64,000 bases of DNA, taken from positions 186,001 through 250,000 of the forward strand of contig NZ_PVBN01000010.1 of NCBI RefSeq assembly GCF_002968635.1, read 5' to 3'. The translations under genes and the position numbers were made by a program. Source of the DNA: Neorhizobium alkalisoli (GTDB lineage: Bacteria > Pseudomonadota > Alphaproteobacteria > Rhizobiales > Rhizobiaceae). How positions within the stretch are numbered: position 1 is the first letter of the stretch; each line of letters opens with the position of its first letter. Shown piece after piece: positions 7,955 through 16,949 of the stretch. Under the pieces are notes generated by a model. That model searched no databases. It saw only the letters and a program-made list of their open reading frames with translations, and had not been told where the DNA came from.

Positions 7955-9034
7955 CTAAGTTTTCACGATAGATGGCAGCGATTCACCACCGATGGGCATC
8001 CGAACCCCCCATGGATACTTCTTTTCGTTACCTGCTTCATACTGGTATGCAATCAGGCTTGGGAGGTTTCTCTTGTCATAGCGGCGGCCCAGATTGAAGA
8101 CCACACTGTTCTGTGCCGCGAGCAGAAGATGGATGGTGGTCACTCCGCGCGCTTCGAGTGCCTTCACCGCTGCGAGAAACTGGCTAGCCAAGGCGCTCTG
8201 CTTGGCCTGAGACCAGTGTGGCGAATTCAGATCGGGGATCGACAACCTCACCACAGGATGAGTGAATGTCGTGGCAATGTTCTCCGACCGAATCTGGTAA
8301 GAAACGGAGACTGCAAGAACGACTTCAGTCGCATTCCCGACGCCATCGACGCCTTCGAGGTGGAACCGCTGACCATCGTCCGCACCGTCAAGGCTTCGCC
8401 ATGCTTCGCCGTCCCTGTCCCAGTCCATGACGACAATCCGGCCCTCGTCGTCGAACATGATCCCGGTGAGGAATGTGAGCGGGACAGGCGTCAGGCCGCC
8501 GTAAACGAGCGTCACGTCTTGGGCATCACCGTGTTTCGATTGCTGCTGCACGGTCCTTCTCGTCGCGTCCACTTCGTGCAGGAGTTCTCCCGGGTCCACG
8601 ATAACGCCGTCCTTCCGCTGGCGCAGATCGAGCAGAACCCCGATACGGTGGCCTACAATGTCCGACGGAGCTGCTGCCGTCAGCGGAGACCCATCATCCT
8701 CGCGAAGCCCGCGGCCTTCTATGACGATGACCTTCTTCCTGTTTCGTAGTTCATTCTCACGCAAGAACCGCTTCCAGCCGACCCAAACGCAGAAGAGAAA
8801 TATTGCGGCGAAAAGAGACACGAGGGGCCATTGCACCCACTCCGGGATGGCATTTGTCGAACCGACCTCAATCGAAGAACCGTCCGGCGCGGTGGCTTTG
8901 ACGATCCAGTTCCAGCCCAGGAGAGTAACGAGAACGGCGACGCAGCCAGCCGCAATTCTGCCTTCGAATCCTTTAGGCCTGAATAGAAATTTGACGAACT
9001 CGCGAATGACCCAGTTGACGGTTTCTCGATCCAT
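7955..9034 (-). CDS. cap14: CBASS effector with two membrane helices and a SAVED domain (Cap14-like)
   Basis: This is the likely killing effector of the CBASS operon. Two hydrophobic helices are visible (about residues 26-46, VAVLVTLLGWNWIV, and 67-88, PLVSLFAAIFLFCVWVGW), followed by a basic segment and a C-terminal sensor region (about 150-359). That end reads as a SAVED domain, with DVTLVYGGLTPVPLTFLTGI and GVTTIHLLLAAQNSVVFNLG as its core strands. SAVED domains bind cyclic oligonucleotides, and 2TM-SAVED proteins (Cap14) are established CBASS effectors presumed to disrupt the inner membrane on activation. It is the last gene of the operon, 8 nt after cap3. Assignment rests on domain pattern and context. 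Confidence 0.85.
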   Translation of the reverse strand: MDRETVNWVIREFVKFLFRPKGFEGRIAAGCVAVLVTLLGWNWIVKATAPDGSSIEVGSTNAIPEWVQWPLVSLFAAIFLFCVWVGWKRFLRENELRNRKKVIVIEGRGLREDDGSPLTAAAPSDIVGHRIGVLLDLRQRKDGVIVDPGELLHEVDATRRTVQQQSKHGDAQDVTLVYGGLTPVPLTFLTGIMFDDEGRIVVMDWDRDGEAWRSLDGADDGQRFHLEGVDGVGNATEVVLAVSVSYQIRSENIATTFTHPVVRLSIPDLNSPHWSQAKQSALASQFLAAVKALEARGVTTIHLLLAAQNSVVFNLGRRYDKRNLPSLIAYQYEAGNEKKYPWGVRMPIGGESLPSIVKT

Positions 9035-9042
9035 GCTTGCCT

Positions 9043-9510
9043 CTAGTTCTGGGTTCTGATGCGCACGGGAACGGGACGCGTCCCACGCTGATGAAAGGTT
9101 GCGGTTGCAACGAACTCGGCCGGCGTGTCCGATCTGACAACGAGCAGGACCGCGAAGGGTATGTTTCGCTCGCCGTTCACGAGGTCCTCCATGCTTTCCA
9201 GATCTGTCAGGCTAGGAAGAATCGGAAGCCGCGGGTGGGAATGCCATTCACCGATGTAGTTGTAGTTCTCGTAGTCATGGCCGGTCTTCTCGAAAAACTG
9301 ATCAAGGAAAGCATTATGAAAGACAGGGTCCCTCACGAAGTGGGCTCGTTCGCCCGTCAACTCATCGACGGAGAAATCGACGATCTCAAAACATCCAGGT
9401 ATGATCTGCCGTGCCATTAAAATGCCCCCGATTTCGCGGCTCTCGGCGCGCTCCAAGCCTGCCCTCATCCTGTCCATTATCGTGTCAGGAAGGATCAACT
9501 CCACTGTCAC
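9043..9510 (-). CDS. cap3: CBASS JAB/JAMM isopeptidase Cap3
   Basis: Cap3 is a zinc metalloprotease of the JAB/MPN (deubiquitinase-like) family that removes or limits the covalent modification of the CD-NTase made by Cap2. The 155-residue protein carries a full JAMM motif: Glu26 (SREIGG), His90 and His92 in GEWHSHP, Ser100 and Asp103 in LPSLTD. It overlaps cap2 by 4 nt (ATGA) and sits directly before the effector gene, the standard order of type II CBASS. Confidence 0.92.
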   Translation of the reverse strand: MTVELILPDTIMDRMRAGLERAESREIGGILMARQIIPGCFEIVDFSVDELTGERAHFVRDPVFHNAFLDQFFEKTGHDYENYNYIGEWHSHPRLPILPSLTDLESMEDLVNGERNIPFAVLLVVRSDTPAEFVATATFHQRGTRPVPVRIRTQN

Positions 9511-11222
9511 TGAAATTCCTCATCGATAAGTTCGGAGAGGAAGCCTGAGATGTCCTCGTGACTAGATGCCGCGGCTGTGGCTTGCCAGGGTTCGGTCTGC
9601 TTGATGTCAATCGGCCACGTATCGAACGGTGCAGTGAAAAGCCACGCCTTATTCAATCCGATCAAATAGGCGGAACTTGGAAAGATCGTTTCCGACCCTT
9701 GCAGGATATCAAGGGCAAATCGAGCTGCATGAGCAGCTACGACGGACACATCGGCATCGTCCGCGACGAAGGGCGGGCCATCCTCGCGTGCCGCCTCATA
9801 GTTCTTCTCGGTTTTCCATTCCCACGGCGTGTCATGGTCATCGCACCACCTTATAATCTGATTTCTTGCCGAAAGGGGATGAGGGTCGGTGTCTGGACGT
9901 GCCCTGGCGATCAATCCACCGATGCCACCGCTGAAAACTTCGGCCCATACCATCGGCTTCATGTGGCGCCGTGCAGCTCCCGCACAAAGGTTGAACGATG
10001 TGGGATTCGCTGTCGCCTCGATGATGAGGTCACAGTCACCGATCGCCTCCAATGCGGATTCCATCGCAAGCCCCGAGGTCTGGCTGCCGAGCGCAACGCG
10101 GCGTGTATCGGCGTCAGTGTCCGTAACAAGTTGCCCGATCCTGTCGGCCAAGGCATCGACCTTGTGCCAGCCGATTGCCCATGCATCGAGCTCGTTCCGA
10201 ACCAGATTACCGGTCAAGAAGATGTCCTCGTCGACGAGCACAAATTTTCTGACGCCTGCACGGGCAAGCGATGCAGCTATCTTAGATCCGATCGAGCCGC
10301 AGCCTATGATGGCTACCCGGTTGTTGGAAACCGCACCGCGGTCGGACGCTGACCGCATGGCCAACTCGTTCTCCTCAACGATCCTATAGGGGATCAGGAT
10401 CGGATGGCCTTGGTCGCCGCGCACGATGTCGAATGCCGTGTGGCGGCCGCTCTTTTCGATGACGACGATGAAGGGCCACAAGGGCCGCTCGAGAAGAGAA
10501 GCAAGTTCTGGTACCCGCCTGGCGAGATCCTTGAACTCACCACCTCCGTGCAGCGTCAGTAAGCCCATATCTTGTCCTGTCCGCAACAGAAAGCCGACAC
10601 GACTTCGCGCGGCTGTCGGTGCGGGGTTCGGTGATTTCCAAAGCTCGCTTCCGGCGGCCCCGATCGACCTGAGATGCGCAACCCGTTGCGACCTTCGCGC
10701 GGTCATCGTCAGGGATATCTCGAACACGGCTTCCGGTAGCTGACGATCAAGCGAATTCCAGGCGCCATCCGGAACCATCAATCGCCACGTCTCGAAGCGC
10801 AGCTCACCCCCGAGTGATGAACGGTGTTCCGAGGGTACAGAAACTGTTTGCCCGTCCGAAGGACGTTCGCCGGAGATCAGGCCGTATGCGCTTTCGGCCA
10901 TCATTGCTCCGGTGATGGCAGGATCCCAGTTGTCCGGGCGCCACTGAAGGCAGAGCTCACCGCCGGCACCATACTGGTGTTCCGAAAGCCTCTTCTCGCC
11001 ATAAGGCATCACGATCGGCGGTGTGTCAGGGAACGTCACCGGGTAAATCACGGCTAGGGGAAATTTCTCGCCGCCGTAGGTGATCTCGATATCGATGCAC
11101 AGTTGCAGATCGGCTAAGTGTCTGGTGCGCACGCTCGTCAGCCAGTCATGCTCCTCCTGAAGCGCGACGAACGCCGCCTTCTCGGCCCTGGCTCTGTTCT
11201 GGTCCAGAAGCCACCAGGTCAT
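9507..11222 (-). CDS. cap2: CBASS E2-E1 fusion ligase Cap2
   Basis: Cap2 is a ubiquitin-transfer-like enzyme that primes CBASS by conjugating the CD-NTase C-terminus to a target. The 571-residue protein has an N-terminal E2-like domain (about 1-130), with FPDTPPIVMPYG and the likely catalytic Cys91 in GELCLQWRPDNWD. A linker region follows, then a C-terminal E1/ThiF adenylation domain (about 290-560) with VAIIGCGSIGSKIAASLA at 303-320 and the acidic LVDEDIF strand. It overlaps the CD-NTase gene and cap3 by 4 nt each, so all three are translated together. Confidence 0.93.
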   Translation of the reverse strand: MTWWLLDQNRARAEKAAFVALQEEHDWLTSVRTRHLADLQLCIDIEITYGGEKFPLAVIYPVTFPDTPPIVMPYGEKRLSEHQYGAGGELCLQWRPDNWDPAITGAMMAESAYGLISGERPSDGQTVSVPSEHRSSLGGELRFETWRLMVPDGAWNSLDRQLPEAVFEISLTMTARRSQRVAHLRSIGAAGSELWKSPNPAPTAARSRVGFLLRTGQDMGLLTLHGGGEFKDLARRVPELASLLERPLWPFIVVIEKSGRHTAFDIVRGDQGHPILIPYRIVEENELAMRSASDRGAVSNNRVAIIGCGSIGSKIAASLARAGVRKFVLVDEDIFLTGNLVRNELDAWAIGWHKVDALADRIGQLVTDTDADTRRVALGSQTSGLAMESALEAIGDCDLIIEATANPTSFNLCAGAARRHMKPMVWAEVFSGGIGGLIARARPDTDPHPLSARNQIIRWCDDHDTPWEWKTEKNYEAAREDGPPFVADDADVSVVAAHAARFALDILQGSETIFPSSAYLIGLNKAWLFTAPFDTWPIDIKQTEPWQATAAASSHEDISGFLSELIDEEFQ

Positions 11223-12445
11223 GCGTAACCCTGAGGCTTGGTCGGCCGGCGCTCCGCATTCGCAAAGCTGGGTGCGTTTGTCAAACCCCCGGCTGCTACA
11301 GATGCGCCCGTGGCCGCCCGCAGCAGGCGCGAACCTCCAGTAAGGCGATCCATAGCCCGCATGGACAGCGCATACCCCATACGCGGGTTAAGAGCGTCGG
11401 CCATATCCTTGAAGGTTGCCGCCTGCGCAGCTGCGTAGAAATCGACTCTAGCTTGGCGGAGCCAAGAATCGAACGCATCTTTCTTCTGAGGCTCGCGGTT
11501 CCACTTGTCGGCGAAGTTTTCCAGGGAGTCAGTGGGGTTTGCGATGACGTATTTATTGCCGTCATAGACAATGAATTTGTCCATGTCGTTCAAGATGGCG
11601 AACAATGCTCCGGAAATGGTGTCCTGATTGTTGTAGGCATGCGCCGCGAGCGTGGTGATGATCACCGAGATCGGACGCATGTCCAGATCCCGCGCGAACA
11701 TGTTGTCCCGGTGCCTCTTGAGGATCATGATCGCCGACTGAAGCGGAGTCTTAACTTTGAAGGCAGGAAGGCGTTCCACGCTCGCCGTGACACCCTGCCT
11801 CTGCATTGCCTCCAGGAGCGCGCGCTTGCGGCGCTCGAAGACAATGGCTTGCCGTGAAGCGAACCAGTTTGCATAGCCTTTGGGGTTGGAGCGGGGCCAG
11901 TCATCCGTCAATATCTTGTAGGTTGGTTCACGCCGGTCCGTGATCGAGATCGCGGTCGATGCCCAACTGGTATTGAGCATCCTTGCATTCAAAAGTCTGT
12001 ACTGCTGTTCATGGTTCGGCACTGCGGGAACGACATCCATGTGGAACTGCGCGCCGTCGGCGTAGTCCAAGATCCAGCACCTGTTTCCTTCGCGGACAGG
12101 TTTAACCATCGCCATGGCGTCGTGATAGGCTTTGATTTCGGTACCAAGCATTGTCTTCAGTTGTTGCTGGGTCTTATCGCGCTTCGTCAGGAGGCGGAGC
12201 TCAACAACGGAATCGACGTCGTATTCTTCGGCATCCGTATGCGGTCGGATCGCGGTTCCCAGCCGGAACGAGCCTTGGCAGTAGACCTGCGGATCATATT
12301 GGCGGACAGTGCTTGCCGGACGGTGAAGCCATTCCCCGAGTGAGGAATAGCTAGTTTCTGCCTGCTCGTAGCGGTGGTCTGGAACGTCGAGTTCCTTCAC
12401 CAGAGCTTCAAGAAATGCTTCGATTGTATTCACATGCATGTTCAT
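11219..12445 (-). CDS. cdn: CBASS cGAS/DncV-like nucleotidyltransferase (CD-NTase)
   Basis: CD-NTases make cyclic di- or trinucleotides during phage infection to activate the effector. This 408-residue enzyme has the polymerase-beta active site: Gly58-Ser59 (QGSFRLGT), Asp76-x-Asp78 (EEYDVDS) and the third Asp at 137 (FHMDVVP). The C-terminus is a flexible tail ending KPQGYA, suitable as the Cap2 conjugation site. It is the first gene of the four-gene operon; the start at 12445 has GAGGG about 10 nt upstream. The clade, and so the nucleotide product, cannot be told by eye; pairing with a SAVED effector suggests a cyclic oligonucleotide that this domain can bind. Confidence 0.92.
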   Translation of the reverse strand: MNMHVNTIEAFLEALVKELDVPDHRYEQAETSYSSLGEWLHRPASTVRQYDPQVYCQGSFRLGTAIRPHTDAEEYDVDSVVELRLLTKRDKTQQQLKTMLGTEIKAYHDAMAMVKPVREGNRCWILDYADGAQFHMDVVPAVPNHEQQYRLLNARMLNTSWASTAISITDRREPTYKILTDDWPRSNPKGYANWFASRQAIVFERRKRALLEAMQRQGVTASVERLPAFKVKTPLQSAIMILKRHRDNMFARDLDMRPISVIITTLAAHAYNNQDTISGALFAILNDMDKFIVYDGNKYVIANPTDSLENFADKWNREPQKKDAFDSWLRQARVDFYAAAQAATFKDMADALNPRMGYALSMRAMDRLTGGSRLLRAATGASVAAGGLTNAPSFANAERRPTKPQGYA

Positions 12446-12491
12446 GATGGGAAGCCCTCAATAATTACGATCTTCATCGCGCGATAAGCCT

Positions 12492-12532
12492 CGCTCGACC
12501 TTTTGTTGCTGATTACGCGTTTAGGTCGAGCG
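12492..12532. promoter_or_regulatory. Inverted repeat in the CBASS/capW divergent promoter
   Basis: CGCTCGACCT (12492-12501) and AGGTCGAGCG (12523-12532) are perfect 10-bp arms with a 21-bp spacer, lying 47 bp upstream of the CD-NTase start. As DNA it could be a CapW operator; as RNA it could form a leader hairpin of the CBASS message. Confidence 0.5.
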
Positions 12533-12546
12533 TAAAACCCGACAAT

Positions 12547-12573
12547 CGACGCACTGCCATTTCCTGTGCGTTG
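12547..12573. promoter_or_regulatory. Second inverted repeat in the CBASS/capW divergent promoter
   Basis: CGACGCAC (12547-12554) and GTGCGTTG (12566-12573) match at 7 of 8 positions around an 11-bp spacer. The compact spacing fits a dimeric repressor site better than the 12492 repeat does, so this is my preferred CapW operator candidate. Confidence 0.45.
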
Positions 12574-12675
12574 ACGGCACTCTCGTATGCCTCCATAAAA
12601 GGTAAGCGCTGTTTGAAAACCAATCAAGTAATGCGATGCATCTTTTTCAGATGAATCGGAAAAGGAGACGAGTTT

Positions 12676-13602
12676 ATGGTGGATTCTGCAGATCGTGATC
12701 TGCGATGGGGTGTTGCTAAGAGATTGGAATTTATAGACTTCAGGCTTTTTTGGGACGGGTCGTTCAATCGAAAAGATCTTGTGGATTTCTTCGGGATTTC
12801 AGAGCAGCAAGCCTCATCCGATATCGCGCTGTACCAAGCGAGGGCTGATCATAATTTGACATATGATCGGAGTCTGAAGAGCTTCGTCCGTTCAGAAGAG
12901 TTCGAGCCAGAGTTTATCGGACCCTTTTCCGATCGATATCTGTTACAACTTATGGCAGTTAAAAATGGGTGGATGAGTGGATCCGACACCTGGTTCTCAG
13001 AAACCCCACCCGTAGATGTGGTGGGCTTCCTCAAGCGACGTTCGACTAGTCCAGGCAACCTCATTCGACTACTCGATGCCATCAAGCAAAAGAAAGAACT
13101 TGAAATCGAGTACGCATCGCTTACTGGCTCGCCCGCCGGGAAGCGGACAATCGCCCCTCATTCGTTTTTATTTGCTGCAGGACGCTGGTATGTGCGCGCT
13201 TGGTCAAAAGAGCACAATGAATTTCGTGACTACAGTTTGAATCGCATAGCCAGCACTGTTCTCCTCGGAGCTAGTGCCGTGGGCGCCGAATTGGATCTTG
13301 AGTGGCATCATACGATGGAACTGGTTTTGATCCCAAATCCGAAGCTCGCGGAACTGAAACAGTCCGCAGTAGCGGCGGAATACGATATGGCGGATGGAGA
13401 ACTACGAGTACCCTCCCGTCTGAGCGCGGCGTTTTACCTCATTAATGAGCACAATCTTGACGTCGAGCCCGGTGTCTTGAAGGCGGAGAAGCAACAGCTT
13501 GTCCTTAAAAATCTCAACGAGGTCGTTCAGACCAGAGAAGTGATGCATCGTCTGTCCGTAGAGGCGCTGCATAAGAAAAGGCGCGCGGAGGCTGGAGCAT
13601 GA
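12676..13602 (+). CDS. capW: WYL-domain transcriptional regulator, CapW-like
   Basis: CapW proteins are homodimeric repressors that keep CBASS operons silent until infection or DNA stress. This 308-residue protein has an N-terminal winged helix-turn-helix (about 15-75, FFGISEQQASSDIALYQAR), a central WYL domain (about 130-205, with IEYASLTG, KRTIAPHSFLFAAGRWYVRA and FRDYSLNRI), and a C-terminal extension (about 220-300) typical of WYL regulators. It is transcribed away from the CBASS operon across a 230-bp gap with two inverted repeats, the standard arrangement. GGAGACGAG precedes the ATG. The gene is visibly more AT-rich than the CBASS genes. Confidence 0.85.
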   Translation: MVDSADRDLRWGVAKRLEFIDFRLFWDGSFNRKDLVDFFGISEQQASSDIALYQARADHNLTYDRSLKSFVRSEEFEPEFIGPFSDRYLLQLMAVKNGWMSGSDTWFSETPPVDVVGFLKRRSTSPGNLIRLLDAIKQKKELEIEYASLTGSPAGKRTIAPHSFLFAAGRWYVRAWSKEHNEFRDYSLNRIASTVLLGASAVGAELDLEWHHTMELVLIPNPKLAELKQSAVAAEYDMADGELRVPSRLSAAFYLINEHNLDVEPGVLKAEKQQLVLKNLNEVVQTREVMHRLSVEALHKKRRAEAGA

Positions 13603-13624
13603 ATCAGCCGCGCGGGCTTTTGGC

Positions 13625-14308
13625 ATGACTATATCGGCGATGTTTTTGTTTGGTAGCCACGCCAGAGGTGACGAAGATATCTATTCGGATACCGATTTGC
13701 TCCTCATCTCTCAGGACGATCGACCTCAGCATGTTCAAAAAGGGCATTTATCGACGTCAATCTATCCCCTTGAAGACTTGCTGAAACGAGCGCGAGACGG
13801 CGATCTCTTCGTATGTCACATCGCCCGCGAGGCGAAGGCGATCTACGACCCTTCCGACCAACTTGAGTTGTTGCGGCAGCACTTTGCGCTGCGCGCGTCC
13901 TATGAGCGGGAAATCCTCCTCGCTTCGGACCTAGGCTGGTTCATCATTGATTTCGGATATAAGAGCCATCTCCAGTCTCTCCTCAATCGACGGATAGCCT
14001 GGTGTGTCCGGACCATTCTGATCGCAAAATCTGCCGAACTGAAACGGCCCGTCTTTTCCGCGGCAGAGTTGGCAGCAGTCGCGGAGTCCAGCGATGTTTT
14101 GAAGTTGATAAAAAACAAAGAAACAGATCGTGCTGACCCAGAGGCCATGGCAATGCTCGGCAAGTTTCTTGCGGCCTTTGGCACGAGGAGATTTCAGCGC
14201 GGCGCTATAAGCTACGGTACTTACGTAAGACGCTTTTCGGATACCTCAAACAATGTGGCCCTCTCGTTGATTAAGGCTGAGGCATCCTCGCAGACATTTG
14301 ATTATTGA
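13625..14308 (+). CDS. MNT-type nucleotidyltransferase-fold protein beside CBASS
   Basis: This 227-residue protein begins with a minimal nucleotidyltransferase motif of the polymerase-beta superfamily: Gly10-Ser11 in FLFGSHARGD and Asp22-x-Asp24 in YSDTDLLLI. The rest (about 90-210) is helical, with LQSLLNRRIAWCVRTILIAK, and may be a HEPN-like bundle, but I cannot see the R-x(4-6)-H RNase motif. It follows capW by 22 bp in the same direction and is also AT-rich, so the two probably arrived and are expressed together. MNT proteins often serve as antitoxins to HEPN toxins or as standalone modifiers. Whether this one is a CBASS accessory, an orphan antitoxin, or a fused MNT-HEPN protein is open. 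Confidence 0.75.
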   Translation: MTISAMFLFGSHARGDEDIYSDTDLLLISQDDRPQHVQKGHLSTSIYPLEDLLKRARDGDLFVCHIAREAKAIYDPSDQLELLRQHFALRASYEREILLASDLGWFIIDFGYKSHLQSLLNRRIAWCVRTILIAKSAELKRPVFSAAELAAVAESSDVLKLIKNKETDRADPEAMAMLGKFLAAFGTRRFQRGAISYGTYVRRFSDTSNNVALSLIKAEASSQTFDY

Positions 14309-14417
14309 GACGGGTCATGCCCGGCAGCCTGCGCACTAGGACTCAAAACAGCGTTGTGCAGAAACGTGTAGGCAGTATCTCGAGATTCGACAAAGCAGGC
14401 ACCATTATGGAGCTGCC

Positions 14418-16949
14418 TCATGGAGTTGCTCGCTGTGGCGGTCGCGGCTGTAGACGCGCTCTCACTTGGTCATATAGCCGAAGCTCGCCCGGCATTTCGA
14501 GTGAAACCGCCAGTCCGAAGGTGACCGTCTCGTCCACAGGATTGCCCGGGTCGGGCTCTCGCTGGACCTTGAGAGTGATCGTCATGCCGTCAGCGACCAC
14601 CGCCGCCCGATCGCCGCTCCATCGGCGGGTGAAGACGGTACCGCGATTGGTCTGGTTCAGGTCGGGTTGGCTACCGTGGCCCTTCACTGCCAGCTCGTCG
14701 AGATCGTCTGGTGCCAATATTTTCATTTTCACGCCTCGATAGGATTTGCGCCCTGGAAGGACGGGCGTGAACCAGGCGAGAGTCGCGCAAAATGAATGGG
14801 GACGTGCCTGGCCGCCCAAGACTGCGGGAATGGGAACCACCACGTCTACGCTGCGCTCCCGACCAAGCTCACCGACGCACCAGAATGTCGCGCGGTCAGA
14901 CGCGCAGGCTATTGCGTCGTCCGCGTCATACACGCCGTATCCGAAAAATCTGCGGATATTGTCCTTCTGACGAGAAGCCTGGCCTTGCCCAAATGGTCCA
15001 ATCAGCCTCTTGACCATAGCCGCCGCGTGTTCGGGCCACCGCGCCGGATGAACCAAGAGAGCCTTGATCAGTACCGCACGCGCTGTCCCAGGCAATTGGA
15101 GAAACTCCTGCCCATAGGCGGTTTCCAATGCATCGTGAATCCGGTGCGCCGTACGCGAAGCAAGCGCAGTGGCAGCACTTGTTCCGTTGGTGAAAGCTTC
15201 GCCGCCCTCTATCCCCGGCCGAGGTGGTGCTGCGACCTTCAACCCAGCGCCGCGGGCTGCGCCCGCTGGGCTGACGACAATGCCCCCTCCGCTCCCAATA
15301 ACGCGAAGATGCTCGCGGGCAGCAGGCATGAGGATGTCCGGTTTGACGGAATCTGCAAAGCCCGGACCCAGCGCGCTTGAAGGATTGGCCGTATCGAGTT
15401 CGGTGAATGGGTTCACGTTGGTGCGGGCCGACGCCCTGTCCGCCTGCGAAACCCAATCGAGGTTCCGGCCTCCGACCGTCAGACCATTCACAGTCTCAGA
15501 CGGGGAGAGAAGTCGCCGATCGGCAATGATGGCCGCTATCGCACTAACGACACCTTCGGCACGAGTGCCGTGACCAGCGTCCTCGAACGCGGCGCGCGTA
15601 TCGAATGTCGGAATTGGAAAGCTGGAGGTAACATTTCCAGCGCTAACCAAGAAAAGTATTCCGAACCGGTATGCCAGTCGGTCGAGAAGCCGCGCCCATG
15701 GTGACAGCTGACCATGAAACGGCCGTCTGACATTTCCAAGCGAGATGTTGACGATGATAACCCAAGGAGCCGATGGCTGCGCGCCGCCACGCATCTGTAG
15801 CACTGCCTGATAGATAAGGTCGACAATCAAGCGGTCGGAGGGAAACCGGTCATTGCTGCCCATGACCGGGATGCAATGGATCTGGCGAGGCAGCGGCAGT
15901 TCCGGCCGGTTGCGATCGCCGTGGATGATAAGGGAGGCCATGGCCGACCCATGCACGCGCTGCGCAACCAGAGCGTCTGGTTCAAGACCAAAATGGTCCT
16001 CGACATTGAGGTGCCTCCTCAGAAGGGGATGGCCCGCGACCGGCACTCCGTCCAGGAGTGCAAGAATCGATGCAGGGCTCACCTGCACCTCCGCCGCTGG
16101 CGCGGACGCCGGTAGGCTGTCATTGGCTTCGATGCCGGTAACGAGGCTCTGCGGTCTGATATGCATGATCGGCTCGACACCGGCCAGGCTGCCAGGCTGC
16201 CGAGTGATGACGCTCCGGATCGAAGCAACCGGTATTTCGGCGAGAATGGCGTGGTAGGCAATGTCGTCGATACGGGCACGATAGATGACACGTCCGCCCA
16301 CCTGGGCGACAGCATTCGAGACAGCGGCTTCGCTCACGACACCGGCGTTCGTCGAGGAGCGGAAGATGAGCTCGATCTCGAGGGGAATCAGCTCGTCGTC
16401 GTCCCGCCCGTCGATTTCATCCTCCAGGATACCGGCATCCAAGGGCTGAACTCGATCGGCCGGTCCCCAAACACGCAGGTCGCGAAGGCAGGCAAAAACG
16501 TCGCGCCACGGTGTATAGCCGGTTGGAAGCGTTCGTCCCGCAACCCAGCTGCGCCATAACGATTCGATCTGGCGAAGGGCGGCGAGATCAGGAACAAGAA
16601 GATAAGCGAAGGGCGACTTGTCCTCGTCGCTTGGAAGCTCTTCCTCGTCGATCAATTCCAGGCCGGGAATATTGTTGATGGCACGCGCGAAATTCGCGAT
16701 GTCGCTTTTCACTTCGAAGACGAGAAGCCTTTCCGGAGCAAGCGCCGTGGGATCGGCGCGTAGGGAGAGCCCCGTTGGATCCCGTTGCAGGACCTCGGTC
16801 AGACGCCGGAACGTTGGAGTAAACTGCTGATCCTGTCGCTGCCTTGCGAAAGGCTCAGGTCTCTGGATGTTTGCCGGCTTGCCGATTTGTCTTGGAACCG
16901 CCGCGCTTGGACGCAGTCTCAGGATTGGTCTGGTCGGATCGCTCACCAT
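14418..16949 (-). CDS. ietS: Subtilisin-like serine protease IetS
   Basis: IetS is the protease half of the ietAS pair, described on the Agrobacterium plasmid pTiC58 as a toxin-antitoxin-like module giving high plasmid stability and incompatibility, and later listed among defence systems. The 843-residue protein shows an S8 catalytic triad: Asp300 (ALLDGVPVAGHP), His333 (RVHGSAMASLI) and Ser591 (NGTSAATALA), with the oxyanion Asn439 in SAGNVTSS. The first 280 residues are a non-catalytic N-terminal region. No signal peptide is visible, so it likely acts in the cytoplasm. It overlaps the 3' end of ietA by 95 bp in another frame, implying tight co-translation; no later start codon is better. 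Confidence 0.88.
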   Translation of the reverse strand: MVSDPTRPILRLRPSAAVPRQIGKPANIQRPEPFARQRQDQQFTPTFRRLTEVLQRDPTGLSLRADPTALAPERLLVFEVKSDIANFARAINNIPGLELIDEEELPSDEDKSPFAYLLVPDLAALRQIESLWRSWVAGRTLPTGYTPWRDVFACLRDLRVWGPADRVQPLDAGILEDEIDGRDDDELIPLEIELIFRSSTNAGVVSEAAVSNAVAQVGGRVIYRARIDDIAYHAILAEIPVASIRSVITRQPGSLAGVEPIMHIRPQSLVTGIEANDSLPASAPAAEVQVSPASILALLDGVPVAGHPLLRRHLNVEDHFGLEPDALVAQRVHGSAMASLIIHGDRNRPELPLPRQIHCIPVMGSNDRFPSDRLIVDLIYQAVLQMRGGAQPSAPWVIIVNISLGNVRRPFHGQLSPWARLLDRLAYRFGILFLVSAGNVTSSFPIPTFDTRAAFEDAGHGTRAEGVVSAIAAIIADRRLLSPSETVNGLTVGGRNLDWVSQADRASARTNVNPFTELDTANPSSALGPGFADSVKPDILMPAAREHLRVIGSGGGIVVSPAGAARGAGLKVAAPPRPGIEGGEAFTNGTSAATALASRTAHRIHDALETAYGQEFLQLPGTARAVLIKALLVHPARWPEHAAAMVKRLIGPFGQGQASRQKDNIRRFFGYGVYDADDAIACASDRATFWCVGELGRERSVDVVVPIPAVLGGQARPHSFCATLAWFTPVLPGRKSYRGVKMKILAPDDLDELAVKGHGSQPDLNQTNRGTVFTRRWSGDRAAVVADGMTITLKVQREPDPGNPVDETVTFGLAVSLEMPGELRLYDQVRARLQPRPPQRATP

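Noticed and set aside
8129..8749. Long plus-strand frame opposite the CBASS effector
   Set aside because: It is antisense to a well-supported gene and has no recognisable protein features.
12442..12627. 61-codon frame ending at the CD-NTase start, possible leader peptide
   Set aside because: It runs through both inverted repeats of the control region, has no good ribosome binding site, and reads as chance coding.
15169..16559. Several long plus-strand frames opposite ietS
   Set aside because: Typical antisense frames of a high-GC gene; the ietS frame carries the S8 catalytic triad.
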